DNA of 64,000 bases from Saccharopolyspora hordei (lineage in GTDB: Bacteria; Actinomycetota; Actinomycetes; Mycobacteriales; Pseudonocardiaceae): the NCBI RefSeq assembly GCF_013410345.1, contig NZ_JACCFJ010000001.1, positions 4,692,501 through 4,756,500 on the forward strand, read 5' to 3'. Under the pieces are notes generated by a model, which was not told the origin of the DNA, did not search any database, and worked only from the letters and a program-made list of their open reading frames with translations. The position numbers were made by a program, and so were the translations under genes. Shown here piece after piece: positions 45,032 to 53,268 of this stretch (its first letter is position 1; each line of letters begins with the position of its first letter).

Positions 45032-45264
45032 CCGTTGGGGCGCGAGAGGCGGTCGTGACCGCTGCCGGCGCGAGCGCCTCCGACCGACGGCACGCCACCG
45101 CGAGCGCGCCGACGACACCGGACCTGGGGTCGGCAGCTCCAGCACGGGCTGACCGCCACGCGCGACGCGGTGGTGCCGGACACCTGCGCGCACGACGGGT
45201 GCGCGCCGCACTGAGCACGCCGGGCCGCCACGGCGCCGGCGCGACCGGGGAAGGAACGCCAGGC

Positions 45265-45774
45265 ATGGCACAGAGCAACGGGAGCACGCAGAACTCGCAG
45301 ACCACGACCGAACGCGGCGACCGGTGGGTCCCGGAGGCCCGGACGCCGAACGGGGTCCCGGACCGGCTCGCCGACGACACCTCGCACGGCAAGACCACCA
45401 TCGCCGCCTCGGTGGTGCAGAAGATCGCCGGGATCGCGGCGCGCGAGATCTCCGGCGTGCACGCCTTGGGCGGCGGGGTCTCCCGGGCGTTCGGCGCGCT
45501 CCGGGAGCGGATCCCCGGTGGCAGCGGCACCTCCTCCGTCGCCGGTGTGCAGGTGGAGGTCGGCGAGAAGCAGGCCGCGGTCGACCTGGACGTCGTGGTG
45601 GAGTACGGGGCGTCCATCGTGGACCTCGCGCGCGCGGTGCGGCGCAACGTGATCACCGCGGTCGAGCGGATGACCGGCTTGGAGGTCATCGAGGTCAACA
45701 TCGCGGTCAACGACATCCACCTGCCCAACGAGGACGGCGACGAGGCCGCCGCGTCGACCTCCCGCGTCGAATGA
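45265..45774 (+). CDS. Asp23/Gls24 envelope-stress protein
   Basis: The 169-residue protein is an Asp23/Gls24 domain. The stretch GKTTIAASVVQKIAGIAARE near residue 42 starts the domain; SGVHALGGG, the strand pair with VQVEVGEKQAAVDLDVVVEYG and the ending VEVNIAVNDIHLP-like segment complete it. The first 40 residues are hydrophilic. In Gram-positives such proteins assemble at the membrane through AmaP, whose gene is the last of this cluster. It opens a run of seven small genes mostly coupled by ATGA overlaps. ATG 45265 has AAGGA upstream. Confidence 0.85.
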   Translation: MAQSNGSTQNSQTTTERGDRWVPEARTPNGVPDRLADDTSHGKTTIAASVVQKIAGIAAREISGVHALGGGVSRAFGALRERIPGGSGTSSVAGVQVEVGEKQAAVDLDVVVEYGASIVDLARAVRRNVITAVERMTGLEVIEVNIAVNDIHLPNEDGDEAAASTSRVE

Positions 45775-46124
45775 CCACGACGGGCGGGGCCGGTGCCCGC
45801 CCGGCCCCCCGGACCGAGGAGGACGTCCACCGGATGCCGGACCAGGTCTCCGCTGACGAGCTCGCCGACCGGCTGCTGGCGCACCCCTCGGTGGCGCGGC
45901 TGCACGGCGGGCAGTACGGCGAGATCGCCACCTACCTGCCCGGGCGGCGGATCACCGGGGTGCGGGTCGGCGAGCGCGCGGTCGAGGTCGCGGTGGTGCT
46001 GCGGCTGGACCGGCCGCTGCCGCCGGTGCTGGCCGAACTGCGCGCCGGACTGGCGGACGCCGTCGGCGGCGTGCCGCTGGACATCACCGTGGCCGACGTG
46101 GTCGCACCCGGGGAGGGCGGGTGA
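45771..46124 (+). CDS. Small Asp23-cluster protein
   Basis: The 117-residue protein overlaps the previous stop by ATGA. After a flexible start it reads DELADRLLAHPSVARLHGGQ, then YLPGRRITGVRVGERAVEVA and LAELRAGLADAVGGVPLDIT. The alternating strand-helix pattern resembles a shortened Asp23/Gls24 domain. It is always near such genes in actinobacteria, as far as I know. A structural role in the same membrane-associated assembly is likely. Confidence 0.7.
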   Translation: MTTTGGAGARPAPRTEEDVHRMPDQVSADELADRLLAHPSVARLHGGQYGEIATYLPGRRITGVRVGERAVEVAVVLRLDRPLPPVLAELRAGLADAVGGVPLDITVADVVAPGEGG

Positions 46125-46363
46125 CGACCGTGCAGCACGACCCGGACACCCGCCGCGCGGTCCGCGCGTTCGTCCGGGCCCACCACCCGGACGTCGGTGG
46201 TGATCCGGAGGCCTTCGCCGCCGGGCTCGCCGAGCTGCGCGCGGGCCGCGACCGCGCCGACGCGCCGGTCGTGGTCGTGCACCGGCCGCGCGGCGTCCGC
46301 GGCCTGCTGCGCCGGTTCCGCGACTGGCGAGCCCGCCGCCACCGACCACCCCGGGTCCGGTGA
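46121..46363 (+). CDS. J-domain-like miniprotein in Asp23 cluster
   Basis: The 80-residue protein begins with GTG 46121 overlapping the previous stop (GTGA). The N-terminal half reads VRAFVRAHHPDVGGDPEAFA followed by GLAELRAGRD, matching helices II and III and the HPD motif of a J-domain; helices I and IV are missing. The rest is a basic tail rich in arginine (RGVRGLLRRFRDWRARRH). HPD is the motif that stimulates Hsp70 ATPase. Whether such a small fragment binds DnaK is unknown. Its position inside an envelope-stress cluster suggests a chaperone link. Confidence 0.65.
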   Translation: MTTVQHDPDTRRAVRAFVRAHHPDVGGDPEAFAAGLAELRAGRDRADAPVVVVHRPRGVRGLLRRFRDWRARRHRPPRVR

Positions 46364-46418
46364 CCACCGGACCCCGACGAGCCGAACACCCAGCCAGACC
46401 CACGGAGGGCATTGCCAG

Positions 46419-46598
46419 ATGAACTGGACGCAGACCGGTCTGCTCGCCGGCCTGATCCTCGGCGCGGCCGCAGCGCTCGGCGGCTTCACCGGCTTCCTGA
46501 TCGCACTGCTGGTCGGTGCGCTCGGGCTGGTGGTCGGCAGGCTGCTGGACGGCGAGCTGGAGATCGGTGACATCCTCGGCCGCGGGCGGGACCGATGA
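46419..46598 (+). CDS. Small membrane protein, DUF2273-like
   Basis: This 59-residue protein has two hydrophobic segments (about residues 6-22 and 25-42, GLLAGLILGAAAALGGF and FLIALLVGALGLVVGRLLD) and an acidic end. It matches the DUF2273-type small proteins found in Asp23/AmaP operons. GGAGG lies 10 bases before ATG 46419. It overlaps the next gene (ATGA). A role as a membrane partner of the Asp23 proteins is likely. Confidence 0.75.
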   Translation: MNWTQTGLLAGLILGAAAALGGFTGFLIALLVGALGLVVGRLLDGELEIGDILGRGRDR

Positions 46599-46963
46599 GC
46601 ACCGGCGCCGGGCGCGCCGACCCGGCCGACCGGGGCCGGTTGCACGTCAGCCGCACCGTCCTGCGCAAGATCGCCGAGCACACCGCCGACCAGGACCCGG
46701 GGTGCGCGCCGACGCGGCGCCGGATCGCCGGGCTCGGGCTCGGCGCGCACGGGGCGAGCGCCCACGTGTCCGGCCCGGACGACGCGCTGCGCGTCCGGCT
46801 GGACGTGGCGCTGCGCTACCCGGCACCGATCCGCGAGGCCGTCGCGGCGCTGCGCACCCGCGTCGGCGAGGAGCTGTCGCGCCTGGCCGACTGCGAGGTG
46901 CGCAGCGTCGACGTGACCGTGTCCGCGCTGGTCCCCGCGGACACCCCACCACGGGTGGAGTGA
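46595..46963 (+). CDS. Second Asp23/Gls24-family protein
   Basis: The 122-residue protein has a short Asp23-like domain: LHVSRTVLRKIAEHTADQDP near the start, then RVRLDVALRYPAPIREAVAA and VRSVDVTVSALVPADTPPRV. The strand-helix order matches the first Asp23 protein, but it is more compact. It overlaps the DUF2273-like gene by ATGA and lies before the two membrane-anchored proteins. It probably forms mixed assemblies with the first Asp23 protein. Confidence 0.75.
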   Translation: MSTGAGRADPADRGRLHVSRTVLRKIAEHTADQDPGCAPTRRRIAGLGLGAHGASAHVSGPDDALRVRLDVALRYPAPIREAVAALRTRVGEELSRLADCEVRSVDVTVSALVPADTPPRVE

Positions 46964-47015
46964 AGCCCGCCGCGGGTGGAGCCACCACGACCACAGGAGA
47001 CAGGTTCTCGAAGAC

Positions 47016-47552
47016 ATGCGGTTCCTCGTCCGTCTGATCACGACGTTGCTGGGGCTGGCCGTGGCCGCTGCCGGGGCGCTGCTGGCGGTCGAGGCCGCCG
47101 GTGCGCTGGTGCGGCCCGACCGCGGCGGCCTGCTCGTGCCCTGGTCCCGGGTCCACGACGCGCTGAGCGCGGTGTCGTGGGACGACGCGCCGGTGCTGCT
47201 GACCGCCGGCGGGCTGGTCCTGGCCGGACTGCTCCTGCTGCTGGTCGCGACGGCCTCCGGGCGGCGGGAGGTCCGGCTGCACGACCCGGCGCCCGAGGTG
47301 ACGGTGACGACCGACCCGCGCTCGCTGGCGCGGCTGGTCGGGCACCAGGTGCGCGCCCAGGACGGGGTGGCCACCGCCTCGGTCACCGCCAGCGCCACGC
47401 GCGTGCGGGTCCGGGCCAGTTCGCTGTTCCGCGAGGCCGAGGACCTGCGGGAGCGGTTGACCGAGACCGCCGAGCACGCCGTGCACGACCTCCCGCTGCG
47501 CAGCACCCCGACGGTGCTGGTGCAGGTGAGCACCCCCAAGGAGCGGCGATGA
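47016..47552 (+). CDS. Membrane protein of the Asp23 cluster (DUF6286-like)
   Basis: The 178-residue protein has two membrane helices (about 4-25 and 66-84) around a short loop, followed by a soluble domain: VTTDPRSLARLVGHQVRAQD and RASSLFREAEDLRERLTETA. The arrangement is a bitopic or hairpin anchor plus an alpha/beta domain, similar to AmaP. It overlaps the AmaP-like gene by ATGA. A role anchoring the Asp23 assembly is probable. Confidence 0.75.
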   Translation: MRFLVRLITTLLGLAVAAAGALLAVEAAGALVRPDRGGLLVPWSRVHDALSAVSWDDAPVLLTAGGLVLAGLLLLLVATASGRREVRLHDPAPEVTVTTDPRSLARLVGHQVRAQDGVATASVTASATRVRVRASSLFREAEDLRERLTETAEHAVHDLPLRSTPTVLVQVSTPKERR

Positions 47553-48148
47553 CCGAGATCCGACCGAGCACCACCCCCACCGGCCGCAGCCTGGGCTTCG
47601 AGCGCCGCGTCGTCGTGCTGGCCGCGGTGCTCGCCGTGCTGGTCGGCCTCGCGCTGCTGCTGGTCGGGACCGGGTGGTTCGGCTCGTACCGGGCGCAGCG
47701 CCCGGTGGCCGACCCGATCCTGGTGCAGTGGCTGGGCGAGAACGCCCAGCTCGCCCTGCCGGTCGGCATCGCGGCGGGCCTCGGGCTGGTCGTGCTCGGC
47801 CTGTGGTGGGTCGCCCGGGCGCTGCGCCCGGAGCCCCGGCCGGACGTGCGCCTGGAGCGCGGCAGCGAGGAGCTGACGGTGACCGCCCCGGCCCTGACCG
47901 AAGCGGTGCGCGCGGACGCCGAGCAGGTCACCGGCGTCACCCGGGCCCGGGTGCGGATGGCCGGGGACGAGCGGCGCCCGGCGCTGCGGCTGACGCTGTC
48001 GCTGCAGGAGGGCACCAACGTCCGCCAGGTGTGGGAGGAGCTCGACGCGAAGGTGCTCTCCCGGGCCCGGGAGGCGCTGGGCACCGATCCCCTGCCCACG
48101 GCGATCTGCCTGGAGCTCGACCGGGTGCCCCGACGGCGCGTCACCTGA
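47549..48148 (+). CDS. amaP: AmaP-like Asp23 membrane anchor
   Basis: The 199-residue protein has two membrane helices (about 22-43 and 68-90) and a soluble C-terminal domain starting DVRLERGSEELTVTAPALTE. Its layout matches AmaP, the alkaline-shock membrane anchor that holds Asp23 at the membrane. It is the last gene of the seven-gene cluster, and the next gene starts 108 bases downstream. The symbol is by domain layout and context; sequence similarity to firmicute AmaP is weak. Confidence 0.7.
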   Translation: MTEIRPSTTPTGRSLGFERRVVVLAAVLAVLVGLALLLVGTGWFGSYRAQRPVADPILVQWLGENAQLALPVGIAAGLGLVVLGLWWVARALRPEPRPDVRLERGSEELTVTAPALTEAVRADAEQVTGVTRARVRMAGDERRPALRLTLSLQEGTNVRQVWEELDAKVLSRAREALGTDPLPTAICLELDRVPRRRVT

Positions 48149-48256
48149 CCGGTCCCGCGCTCGTCCAGGGCGGCGCGGCGAGCGAGACTGCGCAGGTGGG
48201 GTCGCGACGGCGCGAACGCCGGCCGTGGCCCACGCCGATCACCCGGGAGGTCCGCC

Positions 48257-49366
48257 GTGCTGCCCCTGAACCCGCCGGTGAAACCGATGCTGGCGACTCC
48301 GACCGACCGCATCCCGCGGCGGGGCGGGCTGCTGTTCGAGCCGAAGTGGGACGGCTACCGCTGCCTCGTCTTCGCCGACCCGCAGGCCGACGCCCCGGTG
48401 CAGCTGCAGTCCCGCACCGGCCGGTCCCTCGACCGCTACTTCCCCGAGGTGCTGGCCGCCGTCGCCGAGCACGTCCCACGGCCGGCGGTGCTGGACGGCG
48501 AGCTGGTGGTGGTCCGGCACGACGACCCCGGCGACCGGCTGGACTGGGACGCGCTCAGCGAACGCATCCACCCCGCCGCCAGCCGCGTCCGGACGCTCGC
48601 CGAGCGCACCCCGGCCACCTTCATCGCCTTCGACCTGCTGGCGCTGGACGACCGCGACCTCACCGGTGTCCCGCAGCGCGAGCGCCGCGAGCTGCTCGAG
48701 GGGCTCGGGCTCGACGCCCGCGGTCTGCGCACCACGCCGGTCACCGACGACCCGGACACCGCGGAGGAGTGGTTCCGGCTGTTCGAGGGCGCCGGCCTGG
48801 ATGGCATCATCGCCAAGCCCACCGACGGCACCTACCAGCCGGGCAAGCGGACCATGCTCAAGATCAAGCACTCGCGCACCGCCGACTGCGTGGTCGCCGG
48901 GCTGCGCTGGCACGCCAAGAGCCGGCCCGGCACCGCGGTCGGCTCCCTGCAGCTGGGCCTGCACGACGAGCACGGGGTGCTGCACCACGTCGGCGTCGTG
49001 GGCGCGTTCTCCGACGCCCGCCGGCGCGAGCTGGCCACCGAACTCGCCGAGCTCATCACCGACGGCGAGCACCCGTGGCTGGACCGGAGGACGAGCGGCC
49101 AGCGGCTGCCGGGCTCGGTGAACCGCTGGAACACCAGCGAGCAGCCCTGGGTGCCGCTGCGGCCGGAACGGGTCGTCGAGGTCTCCTACGACCACACCGA
49201 GGGCGCGCACCCCGCCCGGTTCCGGCACACCACGCAGTTCGTGCGGTGGCGGCCGGACCGCGACCCGGGGTCCTGCCGCTACGACCAGCTCGACGAACCG
49301 GCGCGCTACGACCTCGACGCGGTGCTGGCCGGCGACGTGGGTCGTGGGACCCCGTCGAGCGGGTAA
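48257..49366 (+). CDS. ATP-dependent DNA ligase (LigC-type)
   Basis: The 369-residue ligase has the adenylation motif I FEPKWDGYRCLVF, with the nucleophilic lysine near residue 29. Motif III is in FIAFDLLALDDRDL, motif IV in DGIIAKPTDGTYQPG and motif V in MLKIKHSRTADCVV. A C-terminal OB-fold region follows. It lacks the polymerase and nuclease domains of LigD, so it is a LigC-like enzyme probably used in repair or backup end joining. GTG 48257 has GGGAGG upstream. The stop provides the TAA of the next gene's -10 box. Confidence 0.9.
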   Translation: MLPLNPPVKPMLATPTDRIPRRGGLLFEPKWDGYRCLVFADPQADAPVQLQSRTGRSLDRYFPEVLAAVAEHVPRPAVLDGELVVVRHDDPGDRLDWDALSERIHPAASRVRTLAERTPATFIAFDLLALDDRDLTGVPQRERRELLEGLGLDARGLRTTPVTDDPDTAEEWFRLFEGAGLDGIIAKPTDGTYQPGKRTMLKIKHSRTADCVVAGLRWHAKSRPGTAVGSLQLGLHDEHGVLHHVGVVGAFSDARRRELATELAELITDGEHPWLDRRTSGQRLPGSVNRWNTSEQPWVPLRPERVVEVSYDHTEGAHPARFRHTTQFVRWRPDRDPGSCRYDQLDEPARYDLDAVLAGDVGRGTPSSG

Positions 49367-49376
49367 TGTCCGTGCC
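49364..49376 (+). promoter_or_regulatory. Leaderless promoter of PanE-like gene
   Basis: TAATGT (49364-49369) overlaps the ligase stop codon (TAA) and lies 7 bases before the GTG of the reductase gene. Transcription should begin at or next to the start codon. No ribosome site is present. Confidence 0.6.
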
Positions 49377-50267
49377 GTGCACATCGCGGTGATCGGATCA
49401 GGTGGTATCGGTGGGGTCCTCGCGGCGGCGGCGGAGGCCGCCGGGCACGAGGTGACGTTGTGCGTGCGGACCCCGTTCGACCGGTTGACGGTGGAGACCC
49501 CGGAGGGCACCAGCGAGGTCCCGGCGACGGTGGTGACCGACCCCAGCTCGGTGGGCGCGGCCGACTGGGTCCTGCTGACCACGAAGGTCCAGGACGTGCC
49601 GAGCGCGGCCGGCTGGCTGAAGGCGCTCGACGACGGCCGCGCGCCGATCGTGGTGGTGCAGAACGGCGTCGAGCACCGCTCGTCGGTCGCCGGGATGGGC
49701 CTGCGCGGACCGGTGCTGCCCGCGCTGGTCTACGTGGCGGCGGAGCGGGTGCGGCCCGGGCACGTGGTGCGCCGCTCGCCGGTCACCATGCAGGTGGAGG
49801 CCGGTGAGGTCGGCGACCGGTTCCGGGAGCTGATCTCCGGCGGACCGCTGACCGTCCGCACCACCACGGACTTCCGGACCGCGGCGTGGCGCAAGATGTT
49901 GACCAACGTGGCGCCGAACCCCATCACCGCGCTCACCCTGCGCCGCCTCGACGTGCTGGCCGACCCCGACGTCCAGGAGCTCAGCACCGGTGTGCTCGCC
50001 GAAGCCGTCGAGGTGGCGCGTGCCGAAGGCGCCGACCTCGAGCCGGAGGACGCCGAGCGCGTGCTGGCCGACTACATCGAGAAGTTCCCGCCGACCAACG
50101 GCACGTCGATGCTCTACGACCGCCTCGCGGGTCTGCCGACGGAGCACGAGCACATCACCGGCGCCCTGGTCCGCGCCGCGGACCAGCACGGCATCCCGGT
50201 CCCGCTGAACAGGGCCCTCCTGACCCTGATGCGGGCCCTCCGCCCCACCAAGCTCCCCCCGGTCTGA
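49377..50267 (+). CDS. Ketopantoate reductase-family protein (PanE/ApbA)
   Basis: The 296-residue NADPH-dependent reductase has the Rossmann start IAVIGSGGIGGVLAAAAEAA, the stretch WVLLTTKVQDV near residue 65, VVVQNGVEHRSSVAG with the family asparagine, and the catalytic lysine region FRTAAWRKMLTNVAPNPITA near 175. The end NGTSMLYDRLAGLPTEHEHI fits the family. It may reduce 2-dehydropantoate for CoA synthesis, but many such paralogues have other substrates, and no pan genes are near. GTG 49377 follows a -10 box directly. Confidence 0.82.
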   Translation: MHIAVIGSGGIGGVLAAAAEAAGHEVTLCVRTPFDRLTVETPEGTSEVPATVVTDPSSVGAADWVLLTTKVQDVPSAAGWLKALDDGRAPIVVVQNGVEHRSSVAGMGLRGPVLPALVYVAAERVRPGHVVRRSPVTMQVEAGEVGDRFRELISGGPLTVRTTTDFRTAAWRKMLTNVAPNPITALTLRRLDVLADPDVQELSTGVLAEAVEVARAEGADLEPEDAERVLADYIEKFPPTNGTSMLYDRLAGLPTEHEHITGALVRAADQHGIPVPLNRALLTLMRALRPTKLPPV

Positions 50268-50323
50268 GCGACCCCGGCACCGAACGGGCGACGCGTGCAG
50301 GGCACCTCCCGGCCGACTGGACT

Positions 50324-50345
50324 GGCGGAAGGGGCCCTTCACGCC
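50324..50345. terminator. Hairpin between PanE-like and EamA genes
   Basis: GGCGGAAGG pairs with CCTTCACGCC (one bulged A) around a 3-base loop, just downstream of the convergent stops at 50267 and 50356. It is a probable bidirectional terminator. Confidence 0.5.
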
Positions 50346-50355
50346 GTGTCGAGAG

Positions 50356-51294
50356 CTAGTTGGCGGCGGTGTCCTCGGGGGTGCGGGCCGACTTGGCCGT
50401 GGTGACCGAGCCGACCGAGGCGATGACCACGCAGCCGATCGCCACCCACTGCCACGCGCCGAGGAGCTCGCCCAGCACCACCAGCCCCGCCAGGGCGGCC
50501 ACCGCCGGCTCCAGGCTCATCAGCACGCCGAAGACCCGCGCCGGGATGCGGCGCAGCGCCTCCAGCTCCAGCGAGTACGGGACCACCGAGGACATCAGCG
50601 CCACGACCAGGCCCGCGACCAGCACCGCGGGGTTGAGCAGCGCGGTGCCCGCCTCGGCGATGCCGAACGGGGCCGCGACCAAGGCACCGAAGGCCATGCC
50701 CAGCGCCAGGCCGGAACCACCGGTGGTGCGGCTGCCGAGCTTCGCGCCGACCAGGATGTAGGTCCCCCACAGCGCACCGGCCACGAGCGCGAAGCCCACG
50801 CCCACCAGGTCCAGGCCGCCTTCGACACGGGCCAGCAGGAACACGCCCAGCCCGGCCAGCACCGCCCACAGCACGTCCAGCTTGCGGCGGGACCCGAGCA
50901 CCGCCACCGCCAGCGGCCCGAGGAACTCGATGGTCACCGCCGCGCCCAGCGGGATGCGCTCGAACGCCTGGTAGATGCAGACGTTCATGCCCGCCAGCAC
51001 CGCGCCGTACCCGGCCACCACCGCCAGCGTCGTCCGGTCCAGTCGCAGCGACGGGCGCCAGACCACCAGCAGGACCAGCGCGGCGAACGTCAGCCGCAGC
51101 GCCACCACACCGGACGCGCCCGCCATGGTGAACAGCTGCTTGGCGAAGGCGGCACCGACCTGGAGGCTGATCACGCCCAGCAGCACCAGCAGCGGGGGCG
51201 GGACCGCCCCGAGCGCCCGGGCCGGGACCTGCACCAGGCCGGACAGCGGTCGCCTGCCCGACGAGGCACCCGAGTCGATCTGCGCGACGTGCAC
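50356..51294 (-). CDS. EamA-family exporter (RhtA-like)
   Basis: The 312-residue membrane protein has ten helices in two EamA repeats. Helix-loop signatures are VGAAFAKQLFTMAGASGVVA near residue 48, GMNVCIYQAFERIPLGAAVT near 100, and ARVFGVLMSLEPAVAALAGLV near 255. The pattern matches RhtA-like threonine/homoserine exporters. A few variants act on other amino acids or metabolites. AGGGGGA precedes GTG 51294. It stands alone, converging with the PanE-like gene. Confidence 0.85.
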   Translation of the reverse strand: MHVAQIDSGASSGRRPLSGLVQVPARALGAVPPPLLVLLGVISLQVGAAFAKQLFTMAGASGVVALRLTFAALVLLVVWRPSLRLDRTTLAVVAGYGAVLAGMNVCIYQAFERIPLGAAVTIEFLGPLAVAVLGSRRKLDVLWAVLAGLGVFLLARVEGGLDLVGVGFALVAGALWGTYILVGAKLGSRTTGGSGLALGMAFGALVAAPFGIAEAGTALLNPAVLVAGLVVALMSSVVPYSLELEALRRIPARVFGVLMSLEPAVAALAGLVVLGELLGAWQWVAIGCVVIASVGSVTTAKSARTPEDTAAN

Positions 51295-51540
51295 GTTCCC
51301 CCTTCGCGGTCCGAGAGTTCGCCCGGCGGGCCGACGCCGGCGCGGGCCGCGGCTCCGACGCCGCGCGTCCCGCGGTCCGCGCGGGCGCGGGGACCGCCGA
51401 ACCGGCCGGTCCTCGCCGGTGAACGTTAACGCGGCGCTGCGGCCGGCAACATCGGAATGTCAGGGCCCTCACCGAGGCCTCACGTCGATCATGCGATGCT
51501 GGCCGAGTTCCGCCACCGCGCTCGCCGACGAGGAGTACCC

Positions 51541-53100
51541 GTGCCGCGCACCTCTCATCGTGCCGGGGCCGTGCTGCTGCCGTTGCTGCTGGTGGTGCTC
51601 GCGGCGTGCTCGGCCGGCCCCTCGGACCGCCCGGCCGTCGCCTTCCAGGACGGCGACCAGCAGGTCGCGCCCGCTCCGCAGCCGCCGAAACCGGCTCCGG
51701 TCCCGGAGCTCGGCGGCCCCAGCGACGACGTGCTCCCCTGGTCGGACTGCACCGAGCAGACCCGCGAGGAACTGGGTGGGCTGCCGCCGGGCACGCAGGT
51801 GAGCTGCTCGCACCTGCTCACCACGCTCGACTCCCCGGAGGCCCCGGAGCGCGGCACCGCGCGCAACGCGCTGCTGCGCGTCGGTCCGGGCGGGCGCGTG
51901 CCGCTGGTGGTGGTCGGTGACGTGGGCGGGGAACCCGGCACCACGTTCGCGGCGCGGATGGCGACGCAGGTGCCCGAGCTGCTGGGCACCTTCGACATCA
52001 TCGGCATCGACCGGCGCGGCACCGGGGAGTCCGACCCGGCCGACTGCGTGCCGCAGCTGGAGCGGGAGAACATCGTCGACTTCGACGCCCGCGCCACCGA
52101 CCGCGCCGACCTGGACCGGCTGCTGGACTCGGTGCTGCGCGCCAGCCAGGAGTGCCTGCTCGACCTGGACGAGCGGCTGCAGGCCTACGACACCTGGCGG
52201 GCCGCCTCCGACCTGGAGGAGCTCCGCTTGGACCTGGGCGTGCCGAAGCTGCACGCGATCGGCCGCGGTGAGGCGGCCCGGCTGCTGACGACCTACGCCG
52301 AGCGGTTCCCGACCTCGGTGGGCCGCGTGGTGCTGGACGGCGCACCGGACCCGACCCGGGACACCATCGGGCAGGAGGAACTGCGGGCGCAGAGCGCGGA
52401 GCAGGTGTTCGACGTGTTCGCCGCGGACTGCGTCGCGCGCGGCTGCCCGCTGGGCCCGGACCCGCGGAAGGCGGTCAGCGACCTCGTGGAACGCACCCGC
52501 CACCAGCGGTTGCCGGCTCCGGGGACCGAGGTGGGCAGCGGCCGCGTGGTGCAGGCGGTGCTGCGCGGCCTGTCCGACCGCAGGAGCTGGCCCGCGCTGG
52601 CCGACGCGCTGGCGGCGGCGGACCGCGGGGACGGTGCCGGGGTGGCGGACTTGAGCGCCCCGCTGGTCACCGAGCAGGGCGGCGACCCCCCGTGGCTGGA
52701 CGGCGATCTCATCACCAGCTGCAACGACACCACGCTGCGGGTGCCGCCGCAGCGCACCGGGGAGCTCGCGGCGGACTGGGTGAGCAGGTTCCCGCTGTTC
52801 GGCGGGGTCGCCGTGCAGCGGCTCGTGTGGTGCGGGTCGTGGCCGGTCCCGCAGCAGCCGTTGCCCGCGCCGCGCCGCCCCGACCTGCCACCGATCCCGG
52901 TGATCAGCACCGCGAACGACCCGCTGGTGCTGGCGGCGGGCAGCGAGCACATGGCCGACCAGCTGCCGACCGGCGTGCTGGTGCGCTGGCAGGGCGCCGG
53001 GCACGGCGCCATCGGCCGCTCCGCGTGCGCGACGGGCGCCGTCACGCGCTACCTGCTCCAGGGCACCGTGCCGACGGACGGCATGGCCTGCCCGGAGTGA
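51541..53100 (+). CDS. Lipoprotein of the TAP peptidase family without nucleophile
   Basis: The 519-residue protein has a lipoprotein signal with the lipobox LAAC near residue 20 and belongs to the tripeptidyl-aminopeptidase/S33 alpha/beta-hydrolase family (RRGTGESD near 160, CNDTT near 400). Where relatives have a GxSxG nucleophile elbow, it reads LHAIGRGEAARLLTTYAERF near 240: serine is replaced by glycine. The acid in STANDPLVLAAGSEHM and the histidine in GAGHGAIGRS remain. It should therefore lack ordinary peptidase activity and may be a binding or scaffold protein. GTG 51541 has AGGAG 5 bases upstream. Confidence 0.82.
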   Translation: MPRTSHRAGAVLLPLLLVVLAACSAGPSDRPAVAFQDGDQQVAPAPQPPKPAPVPELGGPSDDVLPWSDCTEQTREELGGLPPGTQVSCSHLLTTLDSPEAPERGTARNALLRVGPGGRVPLVVVGDVGGEPGTTFAARMATQVPELLGTFDIIGIDRRGTGESDPADCVPQLERENIVDFDARATDRADLDRLLDSVLRASQECLLDLDERLQAYDTWRAASDLEELRLDLGVPKLHAIGRGEAARLLTTYAERFPTSVGRVVLDGAPDPTRDTIGQEELRAQSAEQVFDVFAADCVARGCPLGPDPRKAVSDLVERTRHQRLPAPGTEVGSGRVVQAVLRGLSDRRSWPALADALAAADRGDGAGVADLSAPLVTEQGGDPPWLDGDLITSCNDTTLRVPPQRTGELAADWVSRFPLFGGVAVQRLVWCGSWPVPQQPLPAPRRPDLPPIPVISTANDPLVLAAGSEHMADQLPTGVLVRWQGAGHGAIGRSACATGAVTRYLLQGTVPTDGMACPE

Positions 53101-53132
53101 TCCCGCACGCACCCCGGGCAGGCCCGCGCCGC

Positions 53133-53237
53133 TCAGCCGCAGCTGGAGCAGCAGCCACAGGACGGACCGGTGCAGCTACCGCAGCAGCTGCAGCCACCCT
53201 GGGCGTGCGGAGCGCGCTCGACTTCGGTGCAGACCAT
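53133..53237 (-). CDS. Cys-rich 34-residue peptide
   Basis: The ORF encodes 34 residues with nine cysteines, eight in the last 19 residues (GCSCCGSC, then SCGCCSSCG). The N-terminal half MVCTEVERAPHAQG is hydrophilic. A strong GGGAGG ribosome site lies 5 bases before ATG 53237. Its upstream region is unusually AT-rich for this genome and has a 10-bp inverted repeat (53269-53278 and 53358-53367). It is too short for usual gene finding. A metallothionein-like Cu/Zn buffer or a small exported or modified peptide are possibilities. I do not recognise the family. Confidence 0.65.
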   Translation of the reverse strand: MVCTEVERAPHAQGGCSCCGSCTGPSCGCCSSCG

Positions 53238-53268
53238 AGGGGCCTCCCGTTCGTGGCGATTACCAGCG

